Below are positions 23,189 through 31,770 of a stretch of 34,305 bases of DNA, piece by piece. The translations under genes were made by a program, and so were the position numbers. The DNA is from Syntrophaceae bacterium (GTDB lineage Bacteria; Desulfobacterota; BSN033; UBA1163): positions 1-34,305 of the forward strand of contig JACAEX010000083.1 in assembly GCA_013388635.1 (NCBI GenBank). The letters run 5' to 3'. The notes under the pieces are model-generated. The model ran no database searches and was not told where the DNA came from. It was given only the letters and a program-made list of their open reading frames with translations. Positions within the stretch are counted from its first letter, which is position 1. The number at the start of each line of letters is the position of its first letter.

Positions 23189-24964
23189 GTGGTGAGCGCC
23201 TTTTTCTTAGAAGAGAAGGTTTCAGAGATCCGGGAACGGGCCAACATTTTGGACGTTGTCTCAGATTATGTCACCCTCAAGAAGTCCGGGAAGAACTACC
23301 GGGGGCTGTGCCCTTTCCATTCGGAAAAGTCCCCTTCCTTTACGGTCAATGAGGAGAAGCAGATCTTCCACTGTTTCGGTTGCGGAGCCGGAGGAGATGT
23401 CTTCACATTTTTGATGAAGGCCGGACAGTTTTCATTTCCCCAGGCCGTGGAGGAACTGGCCAAGCGTTATGGGGTGAAACTTCCTTCCCGGGAGCTCTCC
23501 CCTGCAAAAAAGAAGGACCTGGCCAAAAGGGAGCTCCTCTTTCAAATCAACCAGATCGCATCAGATTATTTTCATGATCTCCTCCTCCGGCGGCGGGAAG
23601 GGGAGGAGGGAAGGAGGTATCTGTCTAGGAGGGGGATTGGCGAGGGGATCATCAAGGAGCACCGATTGGGCTATTCTCTCGATCACTGGGATGGTTTGAC
23701 CCAGCACCTTCGGGAGAAGAAGGTTCCTCTTGAACTGGCATGGGAGTTGGGATTGATCTTTCCCAAGAAGAGGGAGGGTTGGTACGATGCATTTCGGGGA
23801 AGGGTCCTCTTCCCCATCTTCGACCTCCACCAGAGGGTGGTCGGATTTGGCGGGAGACTGATCCGGGATGGGGAGCCGAAATATCTCAATTCTCCCGAAT
23901 CCACCATCTACCACAAGGCAGAACTGCTCTATGGTCTTCAGGTGGCCAAGGGATACATTCCTCAGATGGATTGTGTTATAATGGTCGAGGGCTATTTTGA
24001 CCTTTTAACCCTCCACCAGTACGGACTGAGATATAGTGTGGCCACCTTGGGCACGGCGCTGACACCGCAGCATGTTCGCTTCTTAAAGAGATATACGAAG
24101 AATTTCATCACTGTCTTTGATGCTGACGAGGCGGGGATCCGCGCCAGTCTGCGCGCGCTTCCGCTCTTTTTAGAAGAGGAGGTCTCGGGAAGGATGCTCC
24201 TCCTTCCCGAGGGCGAAGACCCGGATGGGTTTCTGAGGAAGGGGAACTTAGAGGAGTTCCAGAAAAGAGTTCGTGAGGCAGTTCCCTTGATCGATTTTTT
24301 CTTCGAGCGGTTGACGAAGACCCATGATATCGGGTCGATCGAGGGCAAGGTTAGAGTGGCAGAGGAGGGCATGGCCCTTCTTGCAAAAATCCCCAACCAG
24401 ATTCGAAGAAACTTTTATACCCGGGCGCTGGCTGAACGGCTGGATCTTCCGGAATCATTATTGACGGAGAGGACCCGCTCCCCCAAGGATCAACCGGCAA
24501 CAAAGGGAGGATTGGCGAAGGTGGGTGCGGAGAGGCCTTTTCCAAAGGCAGAGGAGACGGTCGTCCGTTTAATGATCCACCATCCCGAACTGATCCCTGT
24601 GATCAGAGAGGAGGGGGTTTTGGGAGAGTTTGAAAGTCCGGTCCTGCAGAAGATGGGCCAGAATCTCGAAGGGCTTCATCAGAGAAGAGGGAGGCTCGAT
24701 CTGGGTGAGGCGCTGGACTCTCTTGAGGAAGATCTGAAGAGGAGGCTCTGCGAATTTGCGGTTCAGGAGAGCGACCTTGAGACCGGAGACAGGGAGAAGA
24801 TACTGAGGGACTGCATCCAGAAGATTCGCAGAAGGAGGTTGAAGAGGGAGGAGGGTGAGATCCTCGGGAAGATCAGAGAGGCCGAGAAGCAGACAGGAGA
24901 AAAGGGACTGGAGGCCCTTCTCCTAAGACGGCAGGAGCTGACGAGGAGGGGAAGGAGCCTTTAG
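23189..24964 (+). CDS. dnaG: DNA primase
   Basis: 591 residues. It synthesises RNA primers for replication. The N-terminal zinc finger is CHC2-type with C41, H44, C62 and C65. The core has the primase signature YLNSPES, and the Toprim acid motifs are in MVEGYFDLL and FDADEAG. A C-terminal helicase-binding region follows (~450-591). The start is GTG 23189 or GTG 23192, only a few bases after mutS2, with a weak ribosome binding site, suggesting coupling. It precedes rpoD, as in most bacteria. Confidence 0.97.
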   Translation: MVSAFFLEEKVSEIRERANILDVVSDYVTLKKSGKNYRGLCPFHSEKSPSFTVNEEKQIFHCFGCGAGGDVFTFLMKAGQFSFPQAVEELAKRYGVKLPSRELSPAKKKDLAKRELLFQINQIASDYFHDLLLRRREGEEGRRYLSRRGIGEGIIKEHRLGYSLDHWDGLTQHLREKKVPLELAWELGLIFPKKREGWYDAFRGRVLFPIFDLHQRVVGFGGRLIRDGEPKYLNSPESTIYHKAELLYGLQVAKGYIPQMDCVIMVEGYFDLLTLHQYGLRYSVATLGTALTPQHVRFLKRYTKNFITVFDADEAGIRASLRALPLFLEEEVSGRMLLLPEGEDPDGFLRKGNLEEFQKRVREAVPLIDFFFERLTKTHDIGSIEGKVRVAEEGMALLAKIPNQIRRNFYTRALAERLDLPESLLTERTRSPKDQPATKGGLAKVGAERPFPKAEETVVRLMIHHPELIPVIREEGVLGEFESPVLQKMGQNLEGLHQRRGRLDLGEALDSLEEDLKRRLCEFAVQESDLETGDREKILRDCIQKIRRRRLKREEGEILGKIREAEKQTGEKGLEALLLRRQELTRRGRSL

Positions 24965-25007
24965 GAACGAATCGATCATTAAATGTAAGAAATGAAGGAA
25001 GGGGTCG

Positions 25008-26744
25008 ATGAGGAAAGAAGCGAAGATGGAAGAGGTCGAGCAACTGATCTCCATGGAGGAAGGGGAGAAGGGATTTCTATCGTTCGACGAGGTGGCCGGG
25101 ATCCCTGCCAATGATATCGTCTCCTCTGACCAGATCGACGATGTCCTGATGATGTTCGATGAGATGGACATCGACATGGTGGATGATCTTCAAGGGTTGA
25201 AGATGGCGGAGGGGAAGGGTCTGGAGAAGGAGGAAGAGGAGGTCGATGAGTTCGAGGTGGAGACCTTTGGGAGGGCGACCGATCCCGTTCGGATGTATCT
25301 CCGCGAGATGGGATCGGTCGCCCTCCTCACCCGAGAAGGAGAGGTTGAGATTGCGAAGAGAATCGAAAGCGGTAAGAGAGAAGTCCTGAGGGTCGTCCTC
25401 GACTGTCCCATGGCCGTCAAAGAGGTGATCAACCTCGGCAGCGCAATCCGAGCCGGGAAGGTGGAGATTCGAGAGGTGACCAACGAGATTGATGAGGAGG
25501 AGACCAGCCCTGAGGAGGAGCAGGTCCAGAAAAAGAAGATCCTGGATCTGATCGAGCGGATCCGGCGACTTGATGAAGGGCTTCAGCGACTTCAGAAAAA
25601 GAGGAAGGGGTCAAGGAGCAAGGTTCAGGAGCAGGTGAGGGAGAGGAAGAAGGCGGAGATCTTAGAATGCTTTCGGCAGATGAATTTACGGGATACCCAG
25701 ATTAATAAGATCGTGCAGAAGATGAAACAGATGTTGGTCCGTGTGGAAAAGGGGGAGAGCGAGATCAAGAGGATCGAAGAGCGATGGGGGATTTCGGTTC
25801 GGGAGGCCCGGGACTATCTGAGGAGATTGAGGGAAAAGCGGTTGCACGAGAAGAGCCTCCTGCGGAGCCGGGGGTTGAGCAGGGCTGATCTCCAGGAGAT
25901 CGATCGGGCCGCGAGGCTCGCACAGAAAAAGATTGCTCGTGCGGAAGCGGAGTGCGGCCAGAGCGCCGAAAGGCTGAAGGCTGCGGTGAAGGCGATCCTC
26001 GAAGGGGAGGAAAAGGCCAGGGAGGCCAAGTGCGAACTGGTGAAGGCCAACCTCAGATTAGTCGTCTCCATTGCCAAGAAGTATTCCAATCGAGGCCTTC
26101 AATTCTTGGATCTGATCCAGGAAGGGAACATCGGCTTGATGAAGGCGGTGGACAAATTCGAATATCAGAGGGGTTATAAGTTTAGCACCTATGCGACCTG
26201 GTGGATTCGTCAGGCGATCACCCGGGCCATCGCGGATCAGGCCCGAACCATTCGAATCCCTGTTCACATGATCGAGACGATCAATAAGCTGATCCGCACC
26301 TCCCGATACCTCGTTCAAGAGATCGGGCGGGAGCCCACGCCTGAGGAGATTGCTGAAAAGATGGAGATGCCCTTGGATAAGGTGAGAAAGGTGTTGAAGA
26401 TCGCCAAGGAACCGATTTCACTTGAGACGCCCATCGGCGAAGAGGAAGACAGCCATCTGGGGGATTTCATCGAGGACAAGGCGATCCTGTCACCCCAGGA
26501 TGCAGTGATCAGCGGCAATCTCTCGGAGCAGACCCGGAAGGTCCTTTCCACTCTCACCCCGAGGGAGGAGAAGGTTTTGAGGATGCGATTTGGCATCGGA
26601 GAGAAGTATGACCACACCCTGGAGGAGGTGGGACAGGATTTCGATGTCACGCGCGAAAGGATCCGACAGATTGAGGCAAAGGCGTTGAGGAAGTTACGAC
26701 ATCCCTCTCGGGCCAGAAGGTTGAAAAGCTTTCTCGAGGCCTGA
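25008..26744 (+). CDS. rpoD: RNA polymerase primary sigma factor (sigma70)
   Basis: 578 residues. Region 1.1 is acidic (~1-75). Region 1.2 starts at [11 protein letters not shown], followed by a long charged non-conserved helical region. Regions 2.1-2.4 run through [20 protein letters not shown] (core-binding) and [15 protein letters not shown] (-10 recognition). Region 3 contains [13 protein letters not shown], and region 4.2 ([20 protein letters not shown]) reads the -35. The ATG follows AAGGAAGGGGTCG. All conserved regions are intact, so it is the housekeeping sigma factor. Confidence 0.98.
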   Translation: MRKEAKMEEVEQLISMEEGEKGFLSFDEVAGIPANDIVSSDQIDDVLMMFDEMDIDMVDDLQGLKMAEGKGLEKEEEEVDEFEVETFGRATDPVRMYLREMGSVALLTREGEVEIAKRIESGKREVLRVVLDCPMAVKEVINLGSAIRAGKVEIREVTNEIDEEETSPEEEQVQKKKILDLIERIRRLDEGLQRLQKKRKGSRSKVQEQVRERKKAEILECFRQMNLRDTQINKIVQKMKQMLVRVEKGESEIKRIEERWGISVREARDYLRRLREKRLHEKSLLRSRGLSRADLQEIDRAARLAQKKIARAEAECGQSAERLKAAVKAILEGEEKAREAKCELVKANLRLVVSIAKKYSNRGLQFLDLIQEGNIGLMKAVDKFEYQRGYKFSTYATWWIRQAITRAIADQARTIRIPVHMIETINKLIRTSRYLVQEIGREPTPEEIAEKMEMPLDKVRKVLKIAKEPISLETPIGEEEDSHLGDFIEDKAILSPQDAVISGNLSEQTRKVLSTLTPREEKVLRMRFGIGEKYDHTLEEVGQDFDVTRERIRQIEAKALRKLRHPSRARRLKSFLEA

Positions 26745-26748
26745 ACTT

Positions 26749-26830
26749 TGGTTCATTGGGTTTATTTAGTTTTTCTGGTCTGTTTGGTTGACCAAAGAAA
26801 CTAAAGAAACTGAAAAAACCAGAGAAACCA
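26749..26830. repeat. Degenerate TTTGGTT/AACCAAA word-repeat tract after rpoD
   Basis: TTGGTTCATTGGGTTTATTT-like words run on one side and ACCAAAGAAACTAAAGAAAC-like words on the other, meeting at TTTGGT-TG-ACCAAA (26784-26797 region). It can fold into a long imperfect hairpin and could help end the rpoD transcript, but it lacks a clean T-run. Confidence 0.5.
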
Positions 26831-26838
26831 AGAGAGGG

Positions 26839-26866
26839 TTGACACCCCTGGTGGATCAACTATAAT
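26839..26866 (+). promoter_or_regulatory. Consensus sigma70 promoter of the tRNA gene
   Basis: TTGACA (26839-26844) and TATAAT (26861-26866) match consensus exactly, with a 16-base spacer. The predicted start is a few bases before the tRNA 5' end. Confidence 0.85.
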
Positions 26867-26877
26867 GAAGGAGATAA

Positions 26878-26950
26878 GGGCCCATAGCTCAGCTGGAAGA
26901 GCCACCGGCTCATAACCGGTAGGTCCCTGGTTCGAACCCAGGTGGGCCCA
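26878..26950 (+). tRNA. tRNA with CAT anticodon (elongator Met, or Ile2 after lysidine modification)
   Basis: A full cloverleaf is visible: acceptor GGGCCCA/TGGGCCC, D-stem GCTC/GAGC, anticodon stem ACCGG/CCGGT with loop CTCATAA (anticodon CAT at 26911-26913), T-stem CCTGG/CCAGG with loop TTCGAAC. The 3' end is ACCT, so CCA is not fully encoded. It is not the initiator tRNA, because position 1 pairs with 72 and the anticodon stem lacks three G-C pairs next to the loop. Met versus Ile2 identity cannot be settled by eye. Confidence 0.93.
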
Positions 26951-27020
26951 CCTGAAAAGAAGGTGGCGGAGGTGGAGAACTCTTTTGAAATAATGTGGAA
27001 GATGCCCGGGGAGCCTGGAG

Positions 27021-27064
27021 ACAAAAAGAGTGCACTCCCCACGGTGCACTCTTTTTGTTTTTAT
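27021..27064 (+). terminator. Strong intrinsic terminator after the tRNA
   Basis: ACAAAAAGAGTGCAC (27021-27035) pairs perfectly with GTGCACTCTTTTTGT (27044-27058) over fifteen base pairs, with an eight-base loop and TTTTT following. The A-rich left arm makes it potentially usable in both directions. It separates the tRNA from the zinc-ribbon gene. Confidence 0.9.
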
Positions 27065-27102
27065 TCCATAAGGGTATGTCCCATGGGTGGCAGGAGGTGA
27101 CC

Positions 27103-27822
27103 TTGAAGGAACAGTTGGAACTCCTCTGGGAACTTCAGAGAATCGATCTCAGCCTGAAGAAGATCAGGGAGGAGAGGGAGAGATTTCCCAGAGAGATTAA
27201 GAAGCTGGATGAAAGAGAGAACATCGAAAAAGAGAAGATCCAGAAGGAGCGCGAGAAGATTGAGGCATTAGAAAAAGAGCGTAGACAGAAGGAGAGACAC
27301 CTCAGTTCAGAACAGGAAAAGATCAAGCGGGCAGAGGGAAGGATGTTCGAGGTGAAGACGAACAAGGAGTATCAGGCGCTCCTCAGTGAGATCGAGGCGA
27401 TTAAGGAGGCCAGCAGCCGACAGGAGGAGGAGATCCTCCAAATCCTGGAAGAGATTGACGAGCTCAAGAAAGACCTCTCGAAACGCGAAAAGGAAGTGAC
27501 CGCAACCATCGAGAAGATCGAGAAGGAGAAGAGAAAGATTCAGGAGAAGATGGAGCAAGACGATGGACTCTGGAAGGAGCAGAAGGAGCGGAGGGAGGCC
27601 CTTTCAAAACAACTCAAGTCAGACCTTTTTAAGCTCTATGATACCCTGAAGGAGAAACGACAGGGGATCGGTGTGGTCAACGTCAAAAAAGAGACGTGTC
27701 AGGGTTGTTTTGTGAACATTCCTCCCCAGATGTTTATCGAGGTCCAAAAGAATAATTCCCTGATCCGATGTCCGAATTGTAATCGCATTCTTTACTGGGA
27801 AGGAGACCGGAAGAGCAAATGA
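27103..27822 (+). CDS. Coiled-coil protein with C-terminal C4 zinc ribbon
   Basis: 239 residues. A long charged coiled coil (~10-185) is followed by a zinc ribbon with ligands in CQGCFVNIP and CPNCNRILYW. This is the widespread C4-type zinc-ribbon/coiled-coil family, thought to bind nucleic acid but of unsettled function. The frame is open back to 26995, but that part reads through the terminator; TTG 27103 lies six bases after AGGAGGTGA, the best ribosome binding site here, and starts at the normal family N-terminus (KEQLELLWELQRIDL). ATG 27076 is the alternative. Its stop overlaps the RNase HI start (ATGA), so the two are coupled. Confidence 0.88.
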   Translation: MKEQLELLWELQRIDLSLKKIREERERFPREIKKLDERENIEKEKIQKEREKIEALEKERRQKERHLSSEQEKIKRAEGRMFEVKTNKEYQALLSEIEAIKEASSRQEEEILQILEEIDELKKDLSKREKEVTATIEKIEKEKRKIQEKMEQDDGLWKEQKERREALSKQLKSDLFKLYDTLKEKRQGIGVVNVKKETCQGCFVNIPPQMFIEVQKNNSLIRCPNCNRILYWEGDRKSK

Positions 27823-28313
27823 TCGATGTGAAAGAGCGGGGTTCTGCGGAGAAGGATCTTCAGCTGATCCTTTATATCGACGGAGCCTCGAAAGGCAACC
27901 CAGGAGAAGCAGGAGCCGGGGTCTGGATGACGGATGGATCAGGAAGGAAATTGATGGAGATAAGCCGGTATCTGGGCCATAAGACCAATAACGAGGCGGA
28001 GTACTGGGCTCTTCTTTTGGGGTTGAGGGAGGCAAAGCGATTGGGCGGAAGGTCTGTTCGCATCCTTACTGATTCGGAATTGATCGAGAGGCAGGTGAGG
28101 GGGCTCTACCGGGTGAAGAGTACGAACTTAAAGGGTCTCCATAGAGCGGTGACTCAGGAATTGAAGGAATTTTCATCATCTGAGATCAGATCCATTCCGA
28201 GAGAAGAGAACCGGGAGGCAGATCGTTTGGCCAATCGGGCGATTGAGAGAAGGATTGTAAAGAAGAAGGGAGAAGGGGGGATTCGAAGGGGAAGAGATGG
28301 CCGCTCCTCTTAA
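27819..28313 (+). CDS. rnhA: Ribonuclease HI-type protein
   Basis: 164 residues. It cleaves RNA in RNA-DNA hybrids. The catalytic acids fit D21 (YIDGASKGNPG), E61 (NNEAEYWAL), D85 (LTDSEL) and D136 (ENREADRLAN). It lacks the basic protrusion of the E. coli enzyme and resembles the shorter RNase HI form. It overlaps the zinc-ribbon gene by four bases. The last ~12 codons, a Gly/Arg-rich tail beyond the conserved fold, are also the 5' strand of RNase P RNA helix P1. Confidence 0.9.
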   Translation: MIDVKERGSAEKDLQLILYIDGASKGNPGEAGAGVWMTDGSGRKLMEISRYLGHKTNNEAEYWALLLGLREAKRLGGRSVRILTDSELIERQVRGLYRVKSTNLKGLHRAVTQELKEFSSSEIRSIPREENREADRLANRAIERRIVKKKGEGGIRRGRDGRSS

Positions 28314-28738
28314 GAGCCCATCACCGGGTCTTGAGAGGGGAGGAAAGTCCGAGCTCCAGAGGGCAGGGTGGTCCGTAACACGGACTGCCCCGCCTCGTAA
28401 GGGGCGGGGTAAGGAAAGTGCCACAGAAAAGATACCGTTCCGACGAAAGTCGGAATAAGGGTGAAAAGGCGAGGTAAGAGCTCACCAGTACCCCGAGCGA
28501 TCGGGGTAGCTTGGTAAACCCCACCCGGAGCAAGACCAAATAGGTCCCGCTCTCCGCCAAAGGCGGAGCGAGAAGGGCCCATTCGAATCTGTTCGGACAA
28601 CAAGTAGGACAGAGGCGGGACGGGTCAGGTCGCTTGAGGCTCTGAGCAATCAGAGTCCCAGATAAATGGCCATCGTTCCGATCCTGCTGAAGGCAGGAGA
28701 GGGATACAGAACTCGGCTTATGGTCCCCTTCGATCCCC
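28277..28738 (+). ncRNA. rnpB: RNase P RNA (bacterial type A)
   Basis: The catalytic RNA that matures tRNA 5' ends. Conserved blocks are GAGGAAAGTCCGAGCTCC and AGGGCAGGGTG-like sequence near 28340-28370, AGGGTGAAAAGGCGAGGTAA (28456-28475), AAACCCCACCCGGAGCAAG near 28515, CAAATAGG, and ATACAGAACTCGGCTTAT near 28705-28721. The ends are set by helix P1: 28277-28292 pairs with 28724-28738 over fifteen pairs with one bulged T, followed by a T-run that would terminate transcription. The 5' end therefore lies inside the last codons of rnhA. It is longer than typical because variable loops hold extra hairpins (28390-28410, 28492-28510, 28550-28570). Confidence 0.92.
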
Positions 28739-28807
28739 TTTTTCTTGTGCCGTTGTAGGACAGGGTGATTAACGCCGATGAGGGAATCATGAGATTTGAG
28801 GTTTTTA

Positions 28808-28937
28808 GATTCGAAGCATGAAACCCGAAACGAATTCAAATGGCCAGAACTGGAAAATCAAAAAGCCTTTCTTTTGAAAGTTTGATCATTTGGATTTAGA
28901 GGTTTGTTTCGATATTCGCCTGCCTGCGGCAGGCAGG
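28808..28937. repeat. Intergenic word repeats carrying a palindromic unit
   Basis: An inverted relative of the TTTCG word tract at 10891 (GATTCGAAGCATGAAACCCG, 28808-28827) leads to TTTCGATATTCG, a perfect hairpin CCTGCCTG-CGG-CAGGCAGG (28919-28937), then AATTTCGG. The hairpin looks inserted into the word tract. The region 28739-28960 has no gene. Confidence 0.55.
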
Positions 28938-28960
28938 AATTTCGGATTTAAACAATTTGT

Positions 28961-29533
28961 ATGAAACTTTGTGTTGAACATCGATGGTGGGTAGGCGGGC
29001 TTGCCCTTTTCTTGATATTGGCCCTTCCTATTTCTGCCTTCTGTGAAGAGGCTTCAATCAAAGGGGTGAGGGTAAAGGGATCGGATGGGGTTTGGAAGGT
29101 GGGGTTTCATGTGGAGAACTGCTTTACCGAAAGGATGGAGGAGGCCATCAAGTCAGGGATCAAAACGGTCTTCACCTTCTATCTTCATCTCTATCAGAAG
29201 AGAGCATGGTGGAGGGATCGGAAGATGGGATCAGCCCAGTTCCGTCACACCATCCAGTATGACCCCATTCGAGGAGAGTACAGCGTGATCATGGAAGAGA
29301 ATGGCTCGTCTCGGGTGACATCCGATCTTGAGGAGGCGAAGCACTGGATGGCCAAGGTGGAGGAAGTGGAGATCCGACCCTCCTCCAAGCTTGAGCCCAA
29401 GGCAGCCGCGGAACTCCGGATCAAGGCTGAGCTGGACCCGGTTAAACTCCCCTTTCATCTGGAGTACCTCTTCTTTTTTGTGTCCCTGTGGGATTTCGAG
29501 ACCAAATGGCACGTGGAGTCCCTCTCCCGTTAA
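28961..29533 (+). CDS. DUF4390 exported protein
   Basis: 190 residues with a signal peptide or N-terminal anchor (GGLALFLILALPISAFC, ~12-28). The remainder matches the DUF4390 family, whose genes commonly lie directly before NtrY-like kinases in deltaproteobacteria, as here. It shows FTFYLHLYQKRAWWRDRKMG and a closing PFHLEYLFFFVSLWDFETKW (the last ~25 residues). The function is unknown; a periplasmic partner of the kinase is a reasonable inference. ATG has only a weak ribosome binding site. Just after its stop is a CTCCCCTTTCGTAAGGGGGG hairpin of intergenic-repeat type. Confidence 0.85.
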   Translation: MKLCVEHRWWVGGLALFLILALPISAFCEEASIKGVRVKGSDGVWKVGFHVENCFTERMEEAIKSGIKTVFTFYLHLYQKRAWWRDRKMGSAQFRHTIQYDPIRGEYSVIMEENGSSRVTSDLEEAKHWMAKVEEVEIRPSSKLEPKAAAELRIKAELDPVKLPFHLEYLFFFVSLWDFETKWHVESLSR

Positions 29534-29589
29534 ATCTCCCCTTTCGTAAGGGGGGATGGGGGGATCGGAGCAATCAAGAGAGCGGCCCG

Positions 29590-31764
29590 ATGAGGAAAAA
29601 AGAACTTACCCCAGAAGAAAGAAGACGGCGAAATGAGCTTGTCATCATCGGGATCATTTCGGTTTTGATCGTCATCCTCACCACCGTTGAGATGAAAATT
29701 CCCCAGGTGGGAGGCAACATCCCCGTTGCCAATAATATCATCATCTTCAGCCTGATCAATATCAACATCATCCTGATCCTTCTGCTCATCTTTTTAGTCA
29801 TCCGAAATCTGGTGAAGTTGATTCTCGAACGGAGAAGAAAGATTCTGGGAGCGAAGCTCAGGACCAAATTGGTGGTCGCCTTTGCCAGCCTTTCTCTCGC
29901 TCCGACCGTCCTGCTCTTCCTTGTGGCTGTGGGGTTCATCACCAGCAGCGTTGAATACTGGTTCAAAGCTCCGGTGGAACAATCTCTTCAAGGCGCCTTA
30001 GAGGTGGCCCAGGCCTATTATCGAGATTTCGCAAATAGCACGGTCCTTTCCGCTCAGCAGATCGGTAGGCATCTGTCCAGGCGGGGGATCCTCGAGGATC
30101 CCCCGGGAATCGGGTGGTTGAGGAAAGAGCTTGAAGCGAAACGGCAGGAGTACCACCTCAGCACAGTCGAGATTTTTTTGAGAGGGGAGAAGGATACGAT
30201 CCGGGTGGAGGACCCTTCTCTGAAATCGATCTTTCTCCGGCCTCCTCAGGATCTGCTGGAGTCCGGATTTTCAGGGAAGGAGGTTTCGAGAACCCTTTCG
30301 GTGGGAGAGGGGGAAGTGATCGCGGGGATTGCGCCGATTTTCAATTCCTCGGAAAGGGGAGAGGTTGTTGGCGTGGTGGCCGCTTCGTTATTTATCCCCA
30401 AGAGTCTTACGGGTAAGATGCGTGAGATCTCCGAGGCCTTTGTGGAATACAAGCAATTGAAGATTTTGAAGAAGCCGATCAAGTCGAGCTATATGATGGC
30501 CCTTTTCATGGTCACCCTTCTCATCCTCTTCCTGGCCACGTGGGTTGGCTTCTACCTGGCGAAGGAGATCACCGTCCCCATCAAGGACCTGGCTGAGGCG
30601 ACCCATCGGATTGCCACAGGTGACCTCAACTTTCGAATCCAGATGAAGGCCACCGATGAGATCGGAACCCTGGTTCAGTCCTTCAATCAGATGACCGAGG
30701 ATCTCCAGGTGAGCCGCTTCGAGTTGGAACAGCGGCGAAAGTATATGGAGACTGTCCTGAAGAACGTGACCGCCGGGGTGGTCTCCATCGATGAGGCAGG
30801 GACCGTGACGACGATCAACACTTCGGCTGAACAGATGCTGGAGATCAAAGGAGAGGCGGTTCTCGGAAGGAAGTTCTCCGAGGTGCTGACCAAGGAGCAC
30901 CTGGAACAGATCGAAGGGCTTCTGAGCGAACTGAAGTCTTCGCAGAAGGATTTCATCCAGAAGCAGATGACCGTGAAGATAGGGGGAAAATCCCTGTCCC
31001 TTCTAATCAATTTGGCGACCCTGAGGGATGAGGAGGGAAGATTCCTTGGTGTGGTCGCCGTCTTCGATGATCTCACCGAGCTGATCAAGGCCCAGAGGAT
31101 GGCTGCCTGGAGAGAGGTGGCCCGGAGGATCGCGCATGAGATCAAGAACCCGCTCACCCCGATTCAACTCTCAGCCCAACGGCTGAGAAAAAGATACCTG
31201 GAGAAGCTTCAAGAAGACGGCGCCGTCTTCGACGAATGCACCCGGACGATTGTCAAGCAGGTTGAAGAACTGAAGGCGATGGTCAATGAATTTTCTAACT
31301 TTGCTCGAATGCCGGCCTCTCAGCCCACCCCCAACCATCTCAACGAGATCGTCCAGGAGACCCTGGTCCTCTTCAGGGAAGCCCATAAAGATGTCCGTTT
31401 TGAGTTCATCCCCCAAGACCTTCCTATCTTAAATATCGACCGGGATCAGATCAAACGGGTGATGATCAATCTGATCAAGAACAGTCTTGCCGCGGTGGGA
31501 GAGGATGGCGAGATCAGGATCCAGACCAGTTACGATCCGAGACTGCAGACGGTACGCCTCGAGGTGAGTGACAACGGCTGTGGCATTCCCGATGAAGATA
31601 AAGGAAGGCTTTTCGAACCCTATTTCTCTACCAAAAAGAGCGGGACCGGGCTGGGCCTGGCCATTGTCAACGCCATCATCGCCGATCACAACGGATACAT
31701 CCGGGTTCGAGATAACGAACCGAAAGGGACGTCGTTCCTCATCGAATTGCCTGTCCGTGTTTAA
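29590..31764 (+). CDS. NtrY-like membrane sensor histidine kinase
   Basis: 724 residues. Two to three N-terminal helices (VIIGIISVLIVILTTV, IIIFSLININIILILLLIFL, then VVAFASLSLAPTVLLFLVAV), a ~200-residue extracytoplasmic sensor, a fourth helix (MALFMVTLLILFLATWVGFY), HAMP (VPIKDLAEATHRIATGDLNF), PAS, HisKA with H516 in AHEIKNPLTPIQLSAQRLRK, and HATPase_c (NLIKNSLAAV, DNGCGIP, GTGLGLAIV). The frame is open upstream to 29488, but those codons translate the end of the DUF4390 gene region and a repeat (a PFRKGGWGD-type string), so ATG 29590 is used. The NtrX-type response regulator that usually follows is absent; the next genes are smpB and ssrA. Confidence 0.92.
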   Translation: MRKKELTPEERRRRNELVIIGIISVLIVILTTVEMKIPQVGGNIPVANNIIIFSLININIILILLLIFLVIRNLVKLILERRRKILGAKLRTKLVVAFASLSLAPTVLLFLVAVGFITSSVEYWFKAPVEQSLQGALEVAQAYYRDFANSTVLSAQQIGRHLSRRGILEDPPGIGWLRKELEAKRQEYHLSTVEIFLRGEKDTIRVEDPSLKSIFLRPPQDLLESGFSGKEVSRTLSVGEGEVIAGIAPIFNSSERGEVVGVVAASLFIPKSLTGKMREISEAFVEYKQLKILKKPIKSSYMMALFMVTLLILFLATWVGFYLAKEITVPIKDLAEATHRIATGDLNFRIQMKATDEIGTLVQSFNQMTEDLQVSRFELEQRRKYMETVLKNVTAGVVSIDEAGTVTTINTSAEQMLEIKGEAVLGRKFSEVLTKEHLEQIEGLLSELKSSQKDFIQKQMTVKIGGKSLSLLINLATLRDEEGRFLGVVAVFDDLTELIKAQRMAAWREVARRIAHEIKNPLTPIQLSAQRLRKRYLEKLQEDGAVFDECTRTIVKQVEELKAMVNEFSNFARMPASQPTPNHLNEIVQETLVLFREAHKDVRFEFIPQDLPILNIDRDQIKRVMINLIKNSLAAVGEDGEIRIQTSYDPRLQTVRLEVSDNGCGIPDEDKGRLFEPYFSTKKSGTGLGLAIVNAIIADHNGYIRVRDNEPKGTSFLIELPVRV

Positions 31765-31770
31765 AAGACC

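Noticed and set aside
26749-26830. CRISPR-like array after rpoD
   Set aside because: The repeats are short, degenerate and contiguous, with no unique spacers of constant length.
26878-26950. Initiator tRNA-fMet
   Set aside because: Position 1-72 is a G-C pair and the anticodon stem is ACCGG/CCGGT, without the three G-C pairs typical of initiators.
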